DNA of 64,000 bases from DASYYE01 sp035946955 (GTDB lineage Bacteria > Actinomycetota > Actinomycetes > Streptosporangiales > Streptosporangiaceae), in the NCBI GenBank assembly GCA_035946955.1, contig DASYYE010000241.1, positions 36,204 to 100,203 on the forward strand, given 5' to 3'. The notes beneath the pieces are model-generated. The model saw only the letters and a list, made by a program, of their open reading frames with translations. It searched no databases and had not been told where the DNA came from. A program made the translations under genes and the position numbers. This document shows, in pieces, positions 7,543 to 16,553 of this stretch. Each line of letters begins with the position of its first letter. Position 1 is the first letter of the stretch.

Positions 7543-9963
7543 GACACCCAGTTCGCTCACCCAGAAGCCGCGCAGCAGCTCCATGTGGGCGGGTGTGGCG
7601 GCACCTATCACGGTGGTGAACCCCACCTCGGCTTCCTCACCCGGGCCAAGCGCCAGCTTGACCAGTGGCGGGTCGGTCTGGCTGCCGTGCCGCTCACCTT
7701 GGCGCACCCGGACGCCGAGCCAGCCATGGGCGGTGCGGCTGCCGGGGTTGCGCAGCCGCACCGCCCAGTGGGCGGCTTCTTGCCGCCGCACGGCCGGCTC
7801 ACCGGAGAGCACCGGGGTCACACCCCCGGCGGGCCGGTCCCACACGGTCCCGCACTCTTCGCAGATACCAAGCTCGCGCTGGGCGTGGGGGGCCAGCGTG
7901 GAGACCACGCAGCGCACCATCACCCGGCCAGCGCAGTACGGGCACTGTTCCGCGGCCGTCCACCGGTGCCCGACCACGAAGGTGCCGTCCTCGCTCAGGT
8001 ACTGGTCATGCCAGGAGAAGGCGCGCTGCCAGGTGCGGCCAAGCATGTACTCACACACCGACCGGTCCATGTCCGCGATGAGCTTGGCCGCGTCCTGCGC
8101 CTTCTGGTCGCACTCCCGGTACGCGGCGAGCCGGTGACGGGCCTGCGTCCCGCGCCGGGCCAGGTAGGTGCCCAGGGCGGTGAGTTCCTGCTCTTGGTTC
8201 TTGATCTTGGGCTGGTAACCCCGCAACAGCCGGCCGTATGCCTGGTAGTTCGCCAGGGCGCTGGCGATCGCCGCTGGCGCCTCGCCCCCTGGGGCGGCCC
8301 CGCCGATGAGCACTGTCATCTCATCGGTGTGCAGCCGCTGCCAGCCGAACAGGTAGACCAGGCAGCCACCATCAGGTTCTGGCACGAAGGCGGCATGCAG
8401 TCCCCGGTCCTCACCGCCGTCGCAGACCCGGGCGTAGGGCGCGGCGGGCAGCTCCGGCAGCCGCACCACCACGTACTCGGCGTCGACCCCGCGGAACTCA
8501 GCCCGCCAGTGGCCGTCCTGCGGCGTGACCGCTGATGTGGCGGCATTGCGTTCCGCGGTGAACACGGGACGCGCCCCTTCGCCGAGGACGAGGTAGTCGG
8601 GCACGTCAGGCCCGCAGAAGGGGATGGCCGAGTTCAGCAGTCGCACCGCCTCGCCGAGGTCAGTGCCGGTGCGCAGCAGCCGGTAGAGGAACAGCAGCTC
8701 CACCGGTGCGCCGATGCGTGTCCACGGGCTGGACACCACGGCGCCCGCCCCGCCCTCGAAGGCGCTCAGGGCGAGCGAGAACTCCGGTGCGAACGTCCCC
8801 GAGCCCCCGAGGCGGATGATGTTGCACCCGCCGATCACCAGCACCTCGCCCGTGACCCGGTGGATGGGCACGATCTGGCCGCGCTTGATGCACTGGCCGT
8901 CGAGCGCGCAGGCGGGCAGCCGCTGCGAGGGGCCGGCCAGGGCCGCCTCGTGTGACGCGCCGCACAGGGCATCGTCGCCGAGATGGAACAGGTCCTCCCG
9001 GCTGTGGCCCCACAGCATCAGCAGGGCGCGCCCGGCCAGCTGGGTCACGCGGCCCGCATCCGCTTCCTTTTCCGTGACCAGCGCGGTGCCGGGGTCGGTC
9101 ACGCGCCCGGGCAGGCGTTCGGTGGACACCCACGCGGTCCCGTCCTGCGATGCCGGCAGCGGGCGTGGCTGGTGCACGGCCACCACCCTGGACGCGACCT
9201 CCAGCGTCCGGGCGGTGAGCAGGCTGACCGGCCTGGCCGGGAAGCGGACATCACCGAGCCCCGCCGAGGCGGCGGTGAAGGACGTGGCCAGCGCCAGCGA
9301 GTCCAGCACGCCGGCGGTGAGCAGCCCGGCGGGCGCGCACACGGTGAGGGGACCGGGTCCGGCCTCCGCCACCGCCGCGACCAGGTCTCCGGCACTGTCG
9401 AACCAGCACAGGGGGCGGTCCGTGCGGCTCGCGTGCAGCATGGCGGCGAGCCCCCATGCGGGGTCCCCGTAACCCAGCACCGCACCGGGCTGGCCGGCCC
9501 CGGCCTGGGCGGCCAGGGCCGGGGCCCGGTGCTGCGGTGCCATTGCGAGAACCTCGGACACCAGTGCGGTGACCTGGCCAGACTCGGGGCCGGCCCACTG
9601 ACTCCTGCTGAGCATGGCCGCCGTGTACCAGGCGAGCACCCCGGCGGCGCCGCGTGCCGCCAGCCCCGGCCACCGGCCAGCCAGGCCAGCCAGGCCAGCC
9701 AGGCCAGCCGGATCGGCCGGGCCAGCCAGGCCAGCCAGGCCAGCCGGATCGGCCGGGCCAGCGGGGCCAGCGGGGCCAGCCGGATCGGCCGGGCCAGCGG
9801 GGCCAGCCAGCCCAGCGTTGGGCGCCGTGGCGGTTGTCAGGGGTGGGAGCCGGGAGCCGACGGGGCGCAGGACCGGCAACGGCCCGTGCCCCGGGGCCGA
9901 GACGGCCTGCCACACGCAGGCCGCGTACTGCTCTGCCGAGCCGGCTTCCACCACCTCGGTCAT
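7507..9963 (-). CDS. CHAT-like (caspase/gingipain-fold) protein with collagen-like repeat and zinc ribbon
   Basis: An 818-residue protein. Residues 51-96 are a Gly-x-Ala/Pro collagen-like low-complexity tract. Residues about 300-450 look like a CHAT peptidase domain: a His in LMLWGHSRED (His320), a Cys at the end of VLVIGGC (Cys380), then GGAGAVVSSPWTRIG and a closing LLRTGTDLGEAVRLLN helix. A C-terminal zinc ribbon (about 685-725) has CPYC and CEEC pairs, followed by a beta-rich tail. No signal peptide is visible. The start overlaps the FemAB-like stop (ATGA), so it is the last gene of the minus-strand ligase operon. The CHAT assignment rests on motif order, not overall similarity. Confidence 0.6.
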   Translation of the reverse strand: MTEVVEAGSAEQYAACVWQAVSAPGHGPLPVLRPVGSRLPPLTTATAPNAGLAGPAGPADPAGPAGPAGPADPAGLAGLAGPADPAGLAGLAGLAGRWPGLAARGAAGVLAWYTAAMLSRSQWAGPESGQVTALVSEVLAMAPQHRAPALAAQAGAGQPGAVLGYGDPAWGLAAMLHASRTDRPLCWFDSAGDLVAAVAEAGPGPLTVCAPAGLLTAGVLDSLALATSFTAASAGLGDVRFPARPVSLLTARTLEVASRVVAVHQPRPLPASQDGTAWVSTERLPGRVTDPGTALVTEKEADAGRVTQLAGRALLMLWGHSREDLFHLGDDALCGASHEAALAGPSQRLPACALDGQCIKRGQIVPIHRVTGEVLVIGGCNIIRLGGSGTFAPEFSLALSAFEGGAGAVVSSPWTRIGAPVELLFLYRLLRTGTDLGEAVRLLNSAIPFCGPDVPDYLVLGEGARPVFTAERNAATSAVTPQDGHWRAEFRGVDAEYVVVRLPELPAAPYARVCDGGEDRGLHAAFVPEPDGGCLVYLFGWQRLHTDEMTVLIGGAAPGGEAPAAIASALANYQAYGRLLRGYQPKIKNQEQELTALGTYLARRGTQARHRLAAYRECDQKAQDAAKLIADMDRSVCEYMLGRTWQRAFSWHDQYLSEDGTFVVGHRWTAAEQCPYCAGRVMVRCVVSTLAPHAQRELGICEECGTVWDRPAGGVTPVLSGEPAVRRQEAAHWAVRLRNPGSRTAHGWLGVRVRQGERHGSQTDPPLVKLALGPGEEAEVGFTTVIGAATPAHMELLRGFWVSELGVSVGQRVVWVRP
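9675..9816. repeat. GC-rich tandem repeat encoding the collagen-like tract
   Basis: Short units of CAGGCCAGC and CGGATCGGCCGGGCCAGC alternate over about 140 bases inside the CHAT-like gene. They encode GLAGPAGPAD-type repeats on the minus strand. Units are multiples of 9 bases, so copy-number change keeps the frame. The DNA is nearly identical between units, indicating recent slippage or gene-conversion expansion. Confidence 0.85.
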
Positions 9964-11300
9964 CGTGGGGCTGGCTGCGCCGTGGCGGTTGCCGGGCCCG
10001 GCTGCCCGGCGGTCCCGCCGCCGTACGTCGTCTCCACGTAGTCCAGGCGGCGCTGCTCGCTCAGTGACAGTATCTGGGCGGCGGTGCGGGCCGGGGACGC
10101 CAGGTCGCCGGCGACCGCGACGTACCCGTGGGCCCGGCGGAGCTCACAGCCCCGCCGCAGCTTCGCCTCGTAGGTGGCGAACCCGTAATGGATGCGGGTC
10201 AGGCCGCGCGCGGCGGCCCAGGAGAGCGGCTCGTAGTAGACGAGGTTGAAGTAGCAGAAGTCATGGGCGGCCAGGACCTGGTGGTCAAAGCCGGTGACCC
10301 GCGCGTAGAGCGCGTCGCCGTACTCACAGAAGGCGATGTAGCCGATGGTGGTGTCGCCGCGTTCCGCGGTGAAGACCACCATCTCGTCCCCGAGTGACCG
10401 TCTGAGCTCGGCGAAGGTCTCCTGCAGCGCGGCGACGTCGACCTGGGTCGCACCGTACTTGCGTTGCAGGGAGACCTGGAGGCCGACCATGTCGTCGGTG
10501 AGCGCGTGCGCACCGCGGGTGATCTTGACGTGGAAGCCGCCCTCGGCGAAGTCGCGGCGCTCGCGCCTGATGGCCACCCGCCGGGAGCTGCGGAACCTCG
10601 CCAGGTAACCGTCGAAGTCCGGCCGCTGGATCGGCAGGACACAGTCGCCACCCAGGGTGACGTGCTGGTACCCCGCCGCGTCGAAGGCCTCCGCGAGGGG
10701 CCCGTACAGTTCCGGGCCGGACTCCGGGTACAGGAACAACGCCCCGGCGGTGACCACGTTGAGGTCAGCGGCCCACAACGTGAACAGCCTCAGCAGCGCG
10801 CGGCTGACCACCTGGCGCTCACCTGGCGTCAGCGACGGCTCGAACGCGATCGGGCAGCACGAATTGGGTGAGGCCGCCACCAGCGATGGGTAGAGGTCGC
10901 GCGTAGTGAGCTGGGCCTGGGCCTGGGTGAGTTCGCCCTGCTCGGCTGCTGAGAGCCAGTCAGCGCAGCCGAAGACGGCGCCCTCGGCGATCATCCGCGG
11001 AATGTCATAGAACGAGGGGGTGGAGCTGTCCGTGACGTACTGGCAGGGGAGCAGCCCAACAATGCGGTCACTGGCGTCTTTCACCGCCAGGTGCAGGAAA
11101 TGGTGGCCTGGCAGGCGCTCGGCCGCGGCGAGCCAGCCGGGAGAGGCCCAGTAGTAGCTGGCTGCTGTCATCCTGGCCACCTGCTGGGCGTCAAGGTCAC
11201 CGATGTGTGTGGCGGCCACGCCCGAGAGGCCGTCCCCCAGTGACACCGGAGAGGTAACCGGTGAGGTCGGCAGCAAGCCAACATGCCCCGTCAATTCCAT
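9960..11300 (-). CDS. FemAB/BioF2-like (GNAT-fold) transferase
   Basis: A 446-residue protein resembling the BioF2-like/FemAB-like family (PF04339/Acetyltransf_6 type). Landmarks are a basic SRRVAIRRERRDFAEGGF segment near residue 230, TIGYIAFCEYGDALYARVTG near 315, and DFCYFNLVYYEPLSWAAARG followed by AKLRRGCE near 350-385. Relatives transfer acyl or aminoacyl groups, some from aminoacyl-tRNA. The start is ATG with AGAGGAG upstream; it follows the MFS gene by 70 bases and overlaps the CHAT-like start. In a cluster of amide ligases, adding an amino acid from tRNA is a reasonable hypothesis, unproven. Confidence 0.72.
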   Translation of the reverse strand: MELTGHVGLLPTSPVTSPVSLGDGLSGVAATHIGDLDAQQVARMTAASYYWASPGWLAAAERLPGHHFLHLAVKDASDRIVGLLPCQYVTDSSTPSFYDIPRMIAEGAVFGCADWLSAAEQGELTQAQAQLTTRDLYPSLVAASPNSCCPIAFEPSLTPGERQVVSRALLRLFTLWAADLNVVTAGALFLYPESGPELYGPLAEAFDAAGYQHVTLGGDCVLPIQRPDFDGYLARFRSSRRVAIRRERRDFAEGGFHVKITRGAHALTDDMVGLQVSLQRKYGATQVDVAALQETFAELRRSLGDEMVVFTAERGDTTIGYIAFCEYGDALYARVTGFDHQVLAAHDFCYFNLVYYEPLSWAAARGLTRIHYGFATYEAKLRRGCELRRAHGYVAVAGDLASPARTAAQILSLSEQRRLDYVETTYGGGTAGQPGPATATAQPAPR

Positions 11301-11370
11301 TGGAAATACTCCTCTTCAACAGTCCTGCGATTGTGTGGGCCCGTCCGGGCCCCCGGTGGTCCGTACGGGA

Positions 11371-12735
11371 CTACGGCGAGGCGTCTGACCGCAGTGCCGA
11401 TGCCAAGGCGCGGCGTCCGGCCCGGGGTGGCGGGACACCGGCGCGGTGACTCCCGCCAGCGCGGGGGGCCTTGCGCCGGCCGGGCATCCGGCGGTGCTCG
11501 CCGTGGTGCCCTCGATGGTCACGGTCGCGGGGCGCGCGCCCGGCGGCGCGCTGACCCCACGGCCTGACCATGGGCAGTGTGAGTCCGGTCAGCAGCAGCA
11601 CCACGGCGAGGACCACCCACCCGGTGGTGCCGACCGCGATCACCCCGGCGGTCACCACCGCGGGCCCGACGATCCCCTGCGCGGTGACCCCAAGGCTGAA
11701 GAACGCGAGGTAGCTGGCACGCGACTCGGCCGGGGCCAGGGCGTAGGACAGCCCCCACCCACCCGCGGACTGCCACAGCTCGCCGAGGGTGTGCGCGGTC
11801 ACGGCGACCACCAGCACGATCACGGCGACAATGGCACCCGGCTTTGCGCTGAAGGCCATGAGCAGCGCCGAGCAGCACAGGGCCAGGCCCGCATTGCGCG
11901 CCGCGCGGGCAGCGCCCGATGGCGAGTCGCTGCCCTTGCTCAGGCGCACCTGGAGCGCCACGGTGAGGACGGTGTTCACCGCGAGCAACGGAGCGACCAC
12001 GACCGGCGGGGCGTGTGTGTGGAAGGTGACCCACAGCGGCAGCCCGATGCTTAAAACCGTCATGTGGATCGCGAGCACACCGTTCAGGCCGGTCAGCGTG
12101 AGGAAGGCCCGGTCCGATGCGATCCGCCGCAGGCTGGCCCACATCCGGGGCGCGGCGTTCACGAGTGGCTTGTCGACCAGCGGCAGCCGGAGCACGAGGA
12201 AGGCCGCGCCGACGAATGTCACGGCATCCCCGAACATGATCCACAGGAATGAGCCCCGGGTGCCGGTGGCCAGGATGGGCGATGCGAGCAGGACGCCGAG
12301 GGTGAAGCCGACGTTGCGGCTCGCATTGGTGACCGCCATTGCCCGCACGCGGCGCTTTTCCCCCGCTGCCGCGGCGATGACGGCCTGCATGATCGGCGAG
12401 TCTGCCCGCTCGGCCATGCCGAGCAGGCAGACGATGACGAGGAAGCCGAGGAAGTTGTGCACCAGCGCATACGCGGCCATCCCCACTGCCCGCCACAGCA
12501 TGAGGGCGGCGACCACCTGCCGGGGGTTGCCGCGGTCGGCCACGCGGCCCAATGGGTAGGCGGTCAGCATCCCGCAGATGGCAGCGACCGACAGGCCCAG
12601 GCCGACCTCGGTGGCCGGGATGCCGATGGCCCGGGTGAAGAAGAGTGCCCCGCCCGCGAGGTAGAGCCCGGTCCCGATCGAGTCCACCAGTGCGATCGTG
12701 ACGATGCGCTCGAAGCCGGCGATGGGCGACTTCAT
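11371..12735 (-). CDS. MFS exporter (paralogue of the gene at 25840)
   Basis: An MFS transporter of about 454 residues with roughly 12 hydrophobic segments, starting MKSPIAGFERIVTIALVDS. Family features include GTGLYLAGGALFF in TM1 and the loop GRVADRGNPRQ between TM2 and TM3 (motif A-like). The C-terminus is a long Arg/His/Pro-rich cytoplasmic tail. The start at ATG 12735 is preferred because the longer frame overlaps the ligase gene upstream. It is co-transcribed with the ATP-grasp genes and clearly related to the exporter at 25840. Likely self-resistance or product export. Confidence 0.88.
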   Translation of the reverse strand: MKSPIAGFERIVTIALVDSIGTGLYLAGGALFFTRAIGIPATEVGLGLSVAAICGMLTAYPLGRVADRGNPRQVVAALMLWRAVGMAAYALVHNFLGFLVIVCLLGMAERADSPIMQAVIAAAAGEKRRVRAMAVTNASRNVGFTLGVLLASPILATGTRGSFLWIMFGDAVTFVGAAFLVLRLPLVDKPLVNAAPRMWASLRRIASDRAFLTLTGLNGVLAIHMTVLSIGLPLWVTFHTHAPPVVVAPLLAVNTVLTVALQVRLSKGSDSPSGAARAARNAGLALCCSALLMAFSAKPGAIVAVIVLVVAVTAHTLGELWQSAGGWGLSYALAPAESRASYLAFFSLGVTAQGIVGPAVVTAGVIAVGTTGWVVLAVVLLLTGLTLPMVRPWGQRAAGRAPRDRDHRGHHGEHRRMPGRRKAPRAGGSHRAGVPPPRAGRRALASALRSDASP

Positions 12736-12762
12736 TCCGTGACCATTTTCATTCCGTGACCA
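12731..12762. repeat. 15-bp direct repeat at the ligase/exporter junction
   Basis: TTCATTCCGTGACCA (plus strand) occurs at 12731-12745 and again at 12748-12762, a 17-base period. On the coding (minus) strand, the upstream copy holds the TGA stop of the ATP-grasp gene and the downstream copy supplies the ATG of the MFS gene. A local duplication appears to have separated a former ATGA overlap. Confidence 0.85.
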
Positions 12763-14026
12763 CTTCGACCATGCCCGCCCCGCGCTCGGCCACGGCACCA
12801 GCCTCCTGGCCTGTGGCGAGGACATAGCCGATCCGGTCCCAGGACGACGTCAGTGGGCGTACCTCACTGCCCTGGCTGGCCGTCACGGCCACCGAATGGA
12901 CGCCGGGCAGCCCGGATGCCTCGGTGACCCCCCGGACCTGCCGCACCGTTCCCGGCCGGGCGTGCAGGAAGCGGATCGCCGCGTTTGTCACCGGCCGCGA
13001 TGGCAGGTCGGCCGGCTGTCCCAGGTAGAGGTCGAGCAGGGCCTTGACGGTGTCGATGCCGTAGGCGAGGTCGATCAGGCCGACGATGAGGTCCCCGGGG
13101 GCGCGTGCCGCGCACTCCACCAGGGCCGGTCCGTCCGCGGTGAGGATCCACTCGCCGTGCAGGATCCCGGTCTGGAAACCGGTCGCCGCGACCAGGGTGC
13201 GCATCGCGGCCAGGAGTGCGTGCGCGGTCTCCTGGGCGATGGGTGCTGGCACGTCGTGCCCGCGTTCGACCGGCGAGTCCCCCGGCCACACCTGTTTGCC
13301 AGTCACGTTGGTGAAAACGGGCACCCCGGCACTGACCAGGAACTCGACGCTGTATTCCGGGCCGCGCATACGCTGTTCGGCGATGTAGCGGTGCTCCAGG
13401 GGACGGTCGCAGGACATGGGGTCCGGGGGGGCCTGGCACAGTGCCTCCCACGCGGGACCGAGGGGGGTGCCCACGCCGAGGAAGCGGACTCCGTAGCTGC
13501 CTGCCCGGTCAGCGGGTTTCAGCACGATGTCCGTGTCGCAGTCCGCCGCGAATCGCTCCAGGTCGGCCAGGCTGTGGACCTCGGCCCAGCGGGGGCCGGC
13601 CACCCCGCCAGCGCCAGCCGCGGAGCGCAGTTCGACCTTGGTGGCAAAGCAGCCAGCGGCGGAGCGTGACGCGCCCGGCAGGCCGAACATCTCAGCCAGG
13701 TCGGCTGCTGCGGGGACGGTGTACTCCGTGCCGGTGAACACCGCGTCGAAGGACCGCTCCAGGGCCTCGGTGGTGATGGCATGGCGGTAGTCGTTCGCCT
13801 GGATGTAGTCGGCGAAGACCACACGTTCGACGCACGCGGCGGTCTCCGCCTTGTACAGGCCGCGCCGCTCGAAGATCTCCTTCTCCTCGAGCACCACCAG
13901 CGATGCGGGCGGCAGCAGCGAGTCGAGTGCCTTCACCAGGTCGGTGCTGTAACCGGTGAGCAGTACCCGTGGCCGCGGGCCCAGCTCTGGCGCGTCAGGC
14001 GCGCGCCTGACATCCCCGGCCGTCAT
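12749..14026 (-). CDS. ATP-grasp ligase (carbamoyl-phosphate-synthase-like, L-amino acid ligase type)
   Basis: A 425-residue ATP-grasp enzyme expected to activate a carboxylate as acyl phosphate and couple it to an amine. The N-terminal pre-grasp domain starts PRVLLTGYSTDLVKALDS. VLKPADRAGSYGVRF (near 185) is the ATP-binding lysine strand and glycine loop, YIAEQRMRGPEYSVEF (near 233) the second ATP strand, and HGEWILTADGPALVECAARAPGD (Mg/ATP site) lies near 310. The start ATG 14026 overlaps the RimK-like stop (ATGA). It is a close paralogue of the ligase at 24424. The amino acid partners cannot be predicted. Confidence 0.85.
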   Translation of the reverse strand: MTAGDVRRAPDAPELGPRPRVLLTGYSTDLVKALDSLLPPASLVVLEEKEIFERRGLYKAETAACVERVVFADYIQANDYRHAITTEALERSFDAVFTGTEYTVPAAADLAEMFGLPGASRSAAGCFATKVELRSAAGAGGVAGPRWAEVHSLADLERFAADCDTDIVLKPADRAGSYGVRFLGVGTPLGPAWEALCQAPPDPMSCDRPLEHRYIAEQRMRGPEYSVEFLVSAGVPVFTNVTGKQVWPGDSPVERGHDVPAPIAQETAHALLAAMRTLVAATGFQTGILHGEWILTADGPALVECAARAPGDLIVGLIDLAYGIDTVKALLDLYLGQPADLPSRPVTNAAIRFLHARPGTVRQVRGVTEASGLPGVHSVAVTASQGSEVRPLTSSWDRIGYVLATGQEAGAVAERGAGMVEVVTE

Positions 14027-15006
14027 TGCGCTGTCCCCGCGCCCGCGGCGGTCGCCGTCTCGACGAGGCCGAGCACCATGGCGGCGAACGCCGCCCCGAC
14101 GCCTTCCGGGGCCTGGTGCAGGCCGTCGCCGTCTATCTGGCACCAGCTCGAGATGGTCGGGTTGACCTCGATCACCGCAAGGCCCTGCGGGCCCTCGATG
14201 ACGTCCATCGCGGTCGAGTCGAGGGAGAACAGCTTGGCTGTCTGTGTGGCGATCCACGCCAGGTCGGTCGTGACGTCGGCCAGCTCTTCTGTGTAGGGGT
14301 GGAACATGTTCTTGACTTCGAGTGTCGGGCTCGCGGTCCGCCTGCGCGTTGCGGACACCACCTGCCCTGCGACGCACAAGACCCGGAGGTCGCAGCCGGG
14401 GTTGGCGACGAACTCCTGAGCCAGCACCACGCCGTAGGTGTGCAGCAGGTGCCAGGAGGTGATCTCCTGCATGGAGGTGAGCCCAGCCGGAATCTCCGGG
14501 TCGGCACTTGCCTGCCTGCGGAAACGGACCATGTCGATCGCGGAGTGGCCGTAGACGGGTTTGAGCACGGCCTCCGGCCAGGCGTCCAGGCAGGGCCCGA
14601 TCTCTGAGACTTCCTCGACGGCACGGGTTTCCGGCACCATGACGCCGGCCGCATGCAGGCGTGCGGCGGCGAGCAGTTTGTTCTTGGTGACCCGGACCGC
14701 CTCGGCGGAAGGCGTCAGCCGCACCCCGAGGTCTTCGAGCATCAGCAGCCGGTCGAAGAGCTGAGCGAGGTCTCCGCTGGTGTGGCGGGTCCACACGCGT
14801 GAACGCAGGACAGCCACATCAGGCGGGTCGACGGGACGGCCGCCCACCAGCAGGCGGTTGGGTGCCGCGGTCAGCCGCACCTGTGCCCAGTCCACCCATT
14901 CGACGTCGACGCCCCGGAGGGACAGGCGCTGCGAGAGGTCGTTCTCTTCGCGCCCCGGCGCGAACCGGTCGAAGATCATTACGGTGGGTCGTCTGCGGGG
15001 GGTCAA
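14023..15006 (-). CDS. RimK-like ATP-grasp ligase
   Basis: A 327-residue ATP-grasp protein of the RimK/glutathione-synthetase-like group, making amide bonds via acyl phosphate. Visible are VLRSRVWTRHT, VTKNKLLAAARLHAAGVMVP (substrate/linker), AVLKPVYGHSAIDM (ATP lysine and loop), VVLAQEFVANPGCDLRVLCV, and the metal/ATP site ending AVIEVNPTISSW. The start is TTG at 15006, with GAGGTGA seven bases upstream and a TTGA overlap with the preceding gene; an internal ATG nine codons later is the alternative. It is translationally coupled on both sides to other ligases. Confidence 0.85.
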   Translation of the reverse strand: MTPRRRPTVMIFDRFAPGREENDLSQRLSLRGVDVEWVDWAQVRLTAAPNRLLVGGRPVDPPDVAVLRSRVWTRHTSGDLAQLFDRLLMLEDLGVRLTPSAEAVRVTKNKLLAAARLHAAGVMVPETRAVEEVSEIGPCLDAWPEAVLKPVYGHSAIDMVRFRRQASADPEIPAGLTSMQEITSWHLLHTYGVVLAQEFVANPGCDLRVLCVAGQVVSATRRRTASPTLEVKNMFHPYTEELADVTTDLAWIATQTAKLFSLDSTAMDVIEGPQGLAVIEVNPTISSWCQIDGDGLHQAPEGVGAAFAAMVLGLVETATAAGAGTAQ

Positions 15007-16427
15007 TTCTTCACCTCAGCCCTGTGGGTCCGGACAGCAGTTTTGTCGGGGCACTCGTGGCTGGGACGACCGGCGGCCGGCCGGTCCGCGATGAGCACAG
15101 GGAAGACCGAGCCACCCCGCCCGATGTTGATCGTCGGCTCGGCGCACGCGCGGGCGTGGAAGCCCGCGAACTCACCTCCAAGCAAATAGCCATCCAGCCC
15201 GCAATAGCCAGCCTGCCCGGCGAGCCTGGGCAGGTCCCGGGACGGGTGGCTGACCCTTTCTTGAATGACATGGCGGCTCTGGAGCGACCGCGCCAATGCG
15301 GTTGCCCATTCGTCCGCACTTGCCAATGCTCCATGAATTACCCCGTCGCCCCTGGTGCTGTTGGCGGGTTTGAGCACCAAATGCTCACGCTGTTTTTCAG
15401 TGTAGGCGAGCAGGTCACCACGGCTGCCGTCAGGGAGAGCCGTGTTGCCGGGAACCAGGAGGCGGGTCCAGGGTACCAGCCGCGTGATGAGGTCCCGCTC
15501 GGCTGGCAAGAACATGCCACACCAATCGGGATTGGTGAGGAGCGCCAGCACGGCTTTGTCCTCGGCGATGACCTGGGCAATGAGCGGGTTGACCCCGCAG
15601 AATGCCCCGCGGCGCAGCGCCGCCAGGTGTGCCGCCGCCGCTGGTGCGGCGATCAGCATCAGTGGGTCGAGCTTGTAGTATAGAAGGTTGTATTGGCGCC
15701 CCGCGGCCGTCGGTATTCCGCTGGGATGGGACAGGTGCGTGACGTCGTGCACGTCGGCTGGGATACCGAGGCGGGACAGTCCCCTCGTGATGTGCGTCAC
15801 CTCGTTGGTGTATGTCCCGCGCAGGTTCACGACCGCGGCGTTGGCAACGGTCACTCCCGCCGACCGCGCGCAGGAGAGCAGGCTCCGCGCAAAGCACAGC
15901 GGGTCATCGGTGAGGGGCTGCGGCTGCAGCGCTACGCCAGGTGGCAGCGCATCAGCGAACCCGGTGCTGCGCCAGAGCCTGCCAAGCAGGCCAGTTTGGA
16001 CCACCCCGCCGGGACATGCGGTGTTGGCCTCCACGATACGGAACTCGCCGTCCTCATCCCAGGCTCCGTCGAAACGGCAGACCCAGATGCGGGGCGCATA
16101 GGGCGGGCGTGGCCCGAAGCTGGGCCTGGCCCGCTCATAGTCACCGAAGAACTGACGCCGGACACCGGGTTCTTCCTCATAGATGTCCAGCACCTTTTCG
16201 AGCAGGCGGTGCAGCGCGACCAGGTCGGCGCGGACCTGGCGGTGCTGCTGACTCGTGACAAAGACCGGGAAAGGCTGGGCGGGATAGGGCATGCCCTCGA
16301 ACGTCATTCCGTTGGCCGCTACCGCTGACCGCCATTCCTGCAAGGCAGACTGAAACTGCCTAGGATCGGCTGACTCCCATTCCCGCCACCCCTCATCGAT
16401 ATGGAGCGTGAGTTCATGGCTGTCCAT
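15003..16427 (-). CDS. Circularly permuted ATP-grasp / glutathionylspermidine-synthase-like ligase
   Basis: About 474 residues from MDSHELTLHIDEG. It resembles circularly permuted ATP-grasp proteins: WVCRFDGAWDEDGEFRIVEANTACPGG puts the metal/ATP glutamate-asparagine site (EANTACPGG) before the ATP lysine in HLVLKPANSTRGDGVIHG, followed by HVIQERV. That order is inverted relative to normal ATP-grasp enzymes. The start at 16427 has GGGAGTGG upstream; a start at 16457 is possible. It is the first ligase of the operon, 126 bases after the LmbU-like gene. It probably forms an amide bond; the substrate is unknown. Confidence 0.75.
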   Translation of the reverse strand: MDSHELTLHIDEGWREWESADPRQFQSALQEWRSAVAANGMTFEGMPYPAQPFPVFVTSQQHRQVRADLVALHRLLEKVLDIYEEEPGVRRQFFGDYERARPSFGPRPPYAPRIWVCRFDGAWDEDGEFRIVEANTACPGGVVQTGLLGRLWRSTGFADALPPGVALQPQPLTDDPLCFARSLLSCARSAGVTVANAAVVNLRGTYTNEVTHITRGLSRLGIPADVHDVTHLSHPSGIPTAAGRQYNLLYYKLDPLMLIAAPAAAAHLAALRRGAFCGVNPLIAQVIAEDKAVLALLTNPDWCGMFLPAERDLITRLVPWTRLLVPGNTALPDGSRGDLLAYTEKQREHLVLKPANSTRGDGVIHGALASADEWATALARSLQSRHVIQERVSHPSRDLPRLAGQAGYCGLDGYLLGGEFAGFHARACAEPTINIGRGGSVFPVLIADRPAAGRPSHECPDKTAVRTHRAEVKN

Positions 16428-16553
16428 CGCGTGATTACCACTCCCGTCAGCGGGCATCTCTCGCGATGCGCCAGGGACGTGCCAGGATAGTGCACCCTCA
16501 ACTGGGCCTCGGCCCGCTGACGGAGCCGGTGCGCGGCGTGGGACGTCCCGGGT

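Noticed and set aside
9675..9816. CRISPR or origin-type iterons
   Set aside because: The repeats are in-frame coding DNA for a collagen-like tract with no spacers and no replication genes nearby.
12749..14794. A 681-codon version of the ATP-grasp gene
   Set aside because: The first ~255 codons run antisense-frame through the RimK-like gene and have no ligase similarity; the real start is the ATGA overlap at 14026.
12749..16427. Graspetide (ATP-grasp-crosslinked RiPP) interpretation of the ligase cluster
   Set aside because: The ligases resemble free amino acid ligases and no repeated TxxxxEE/D-type core peptide was found nearby.
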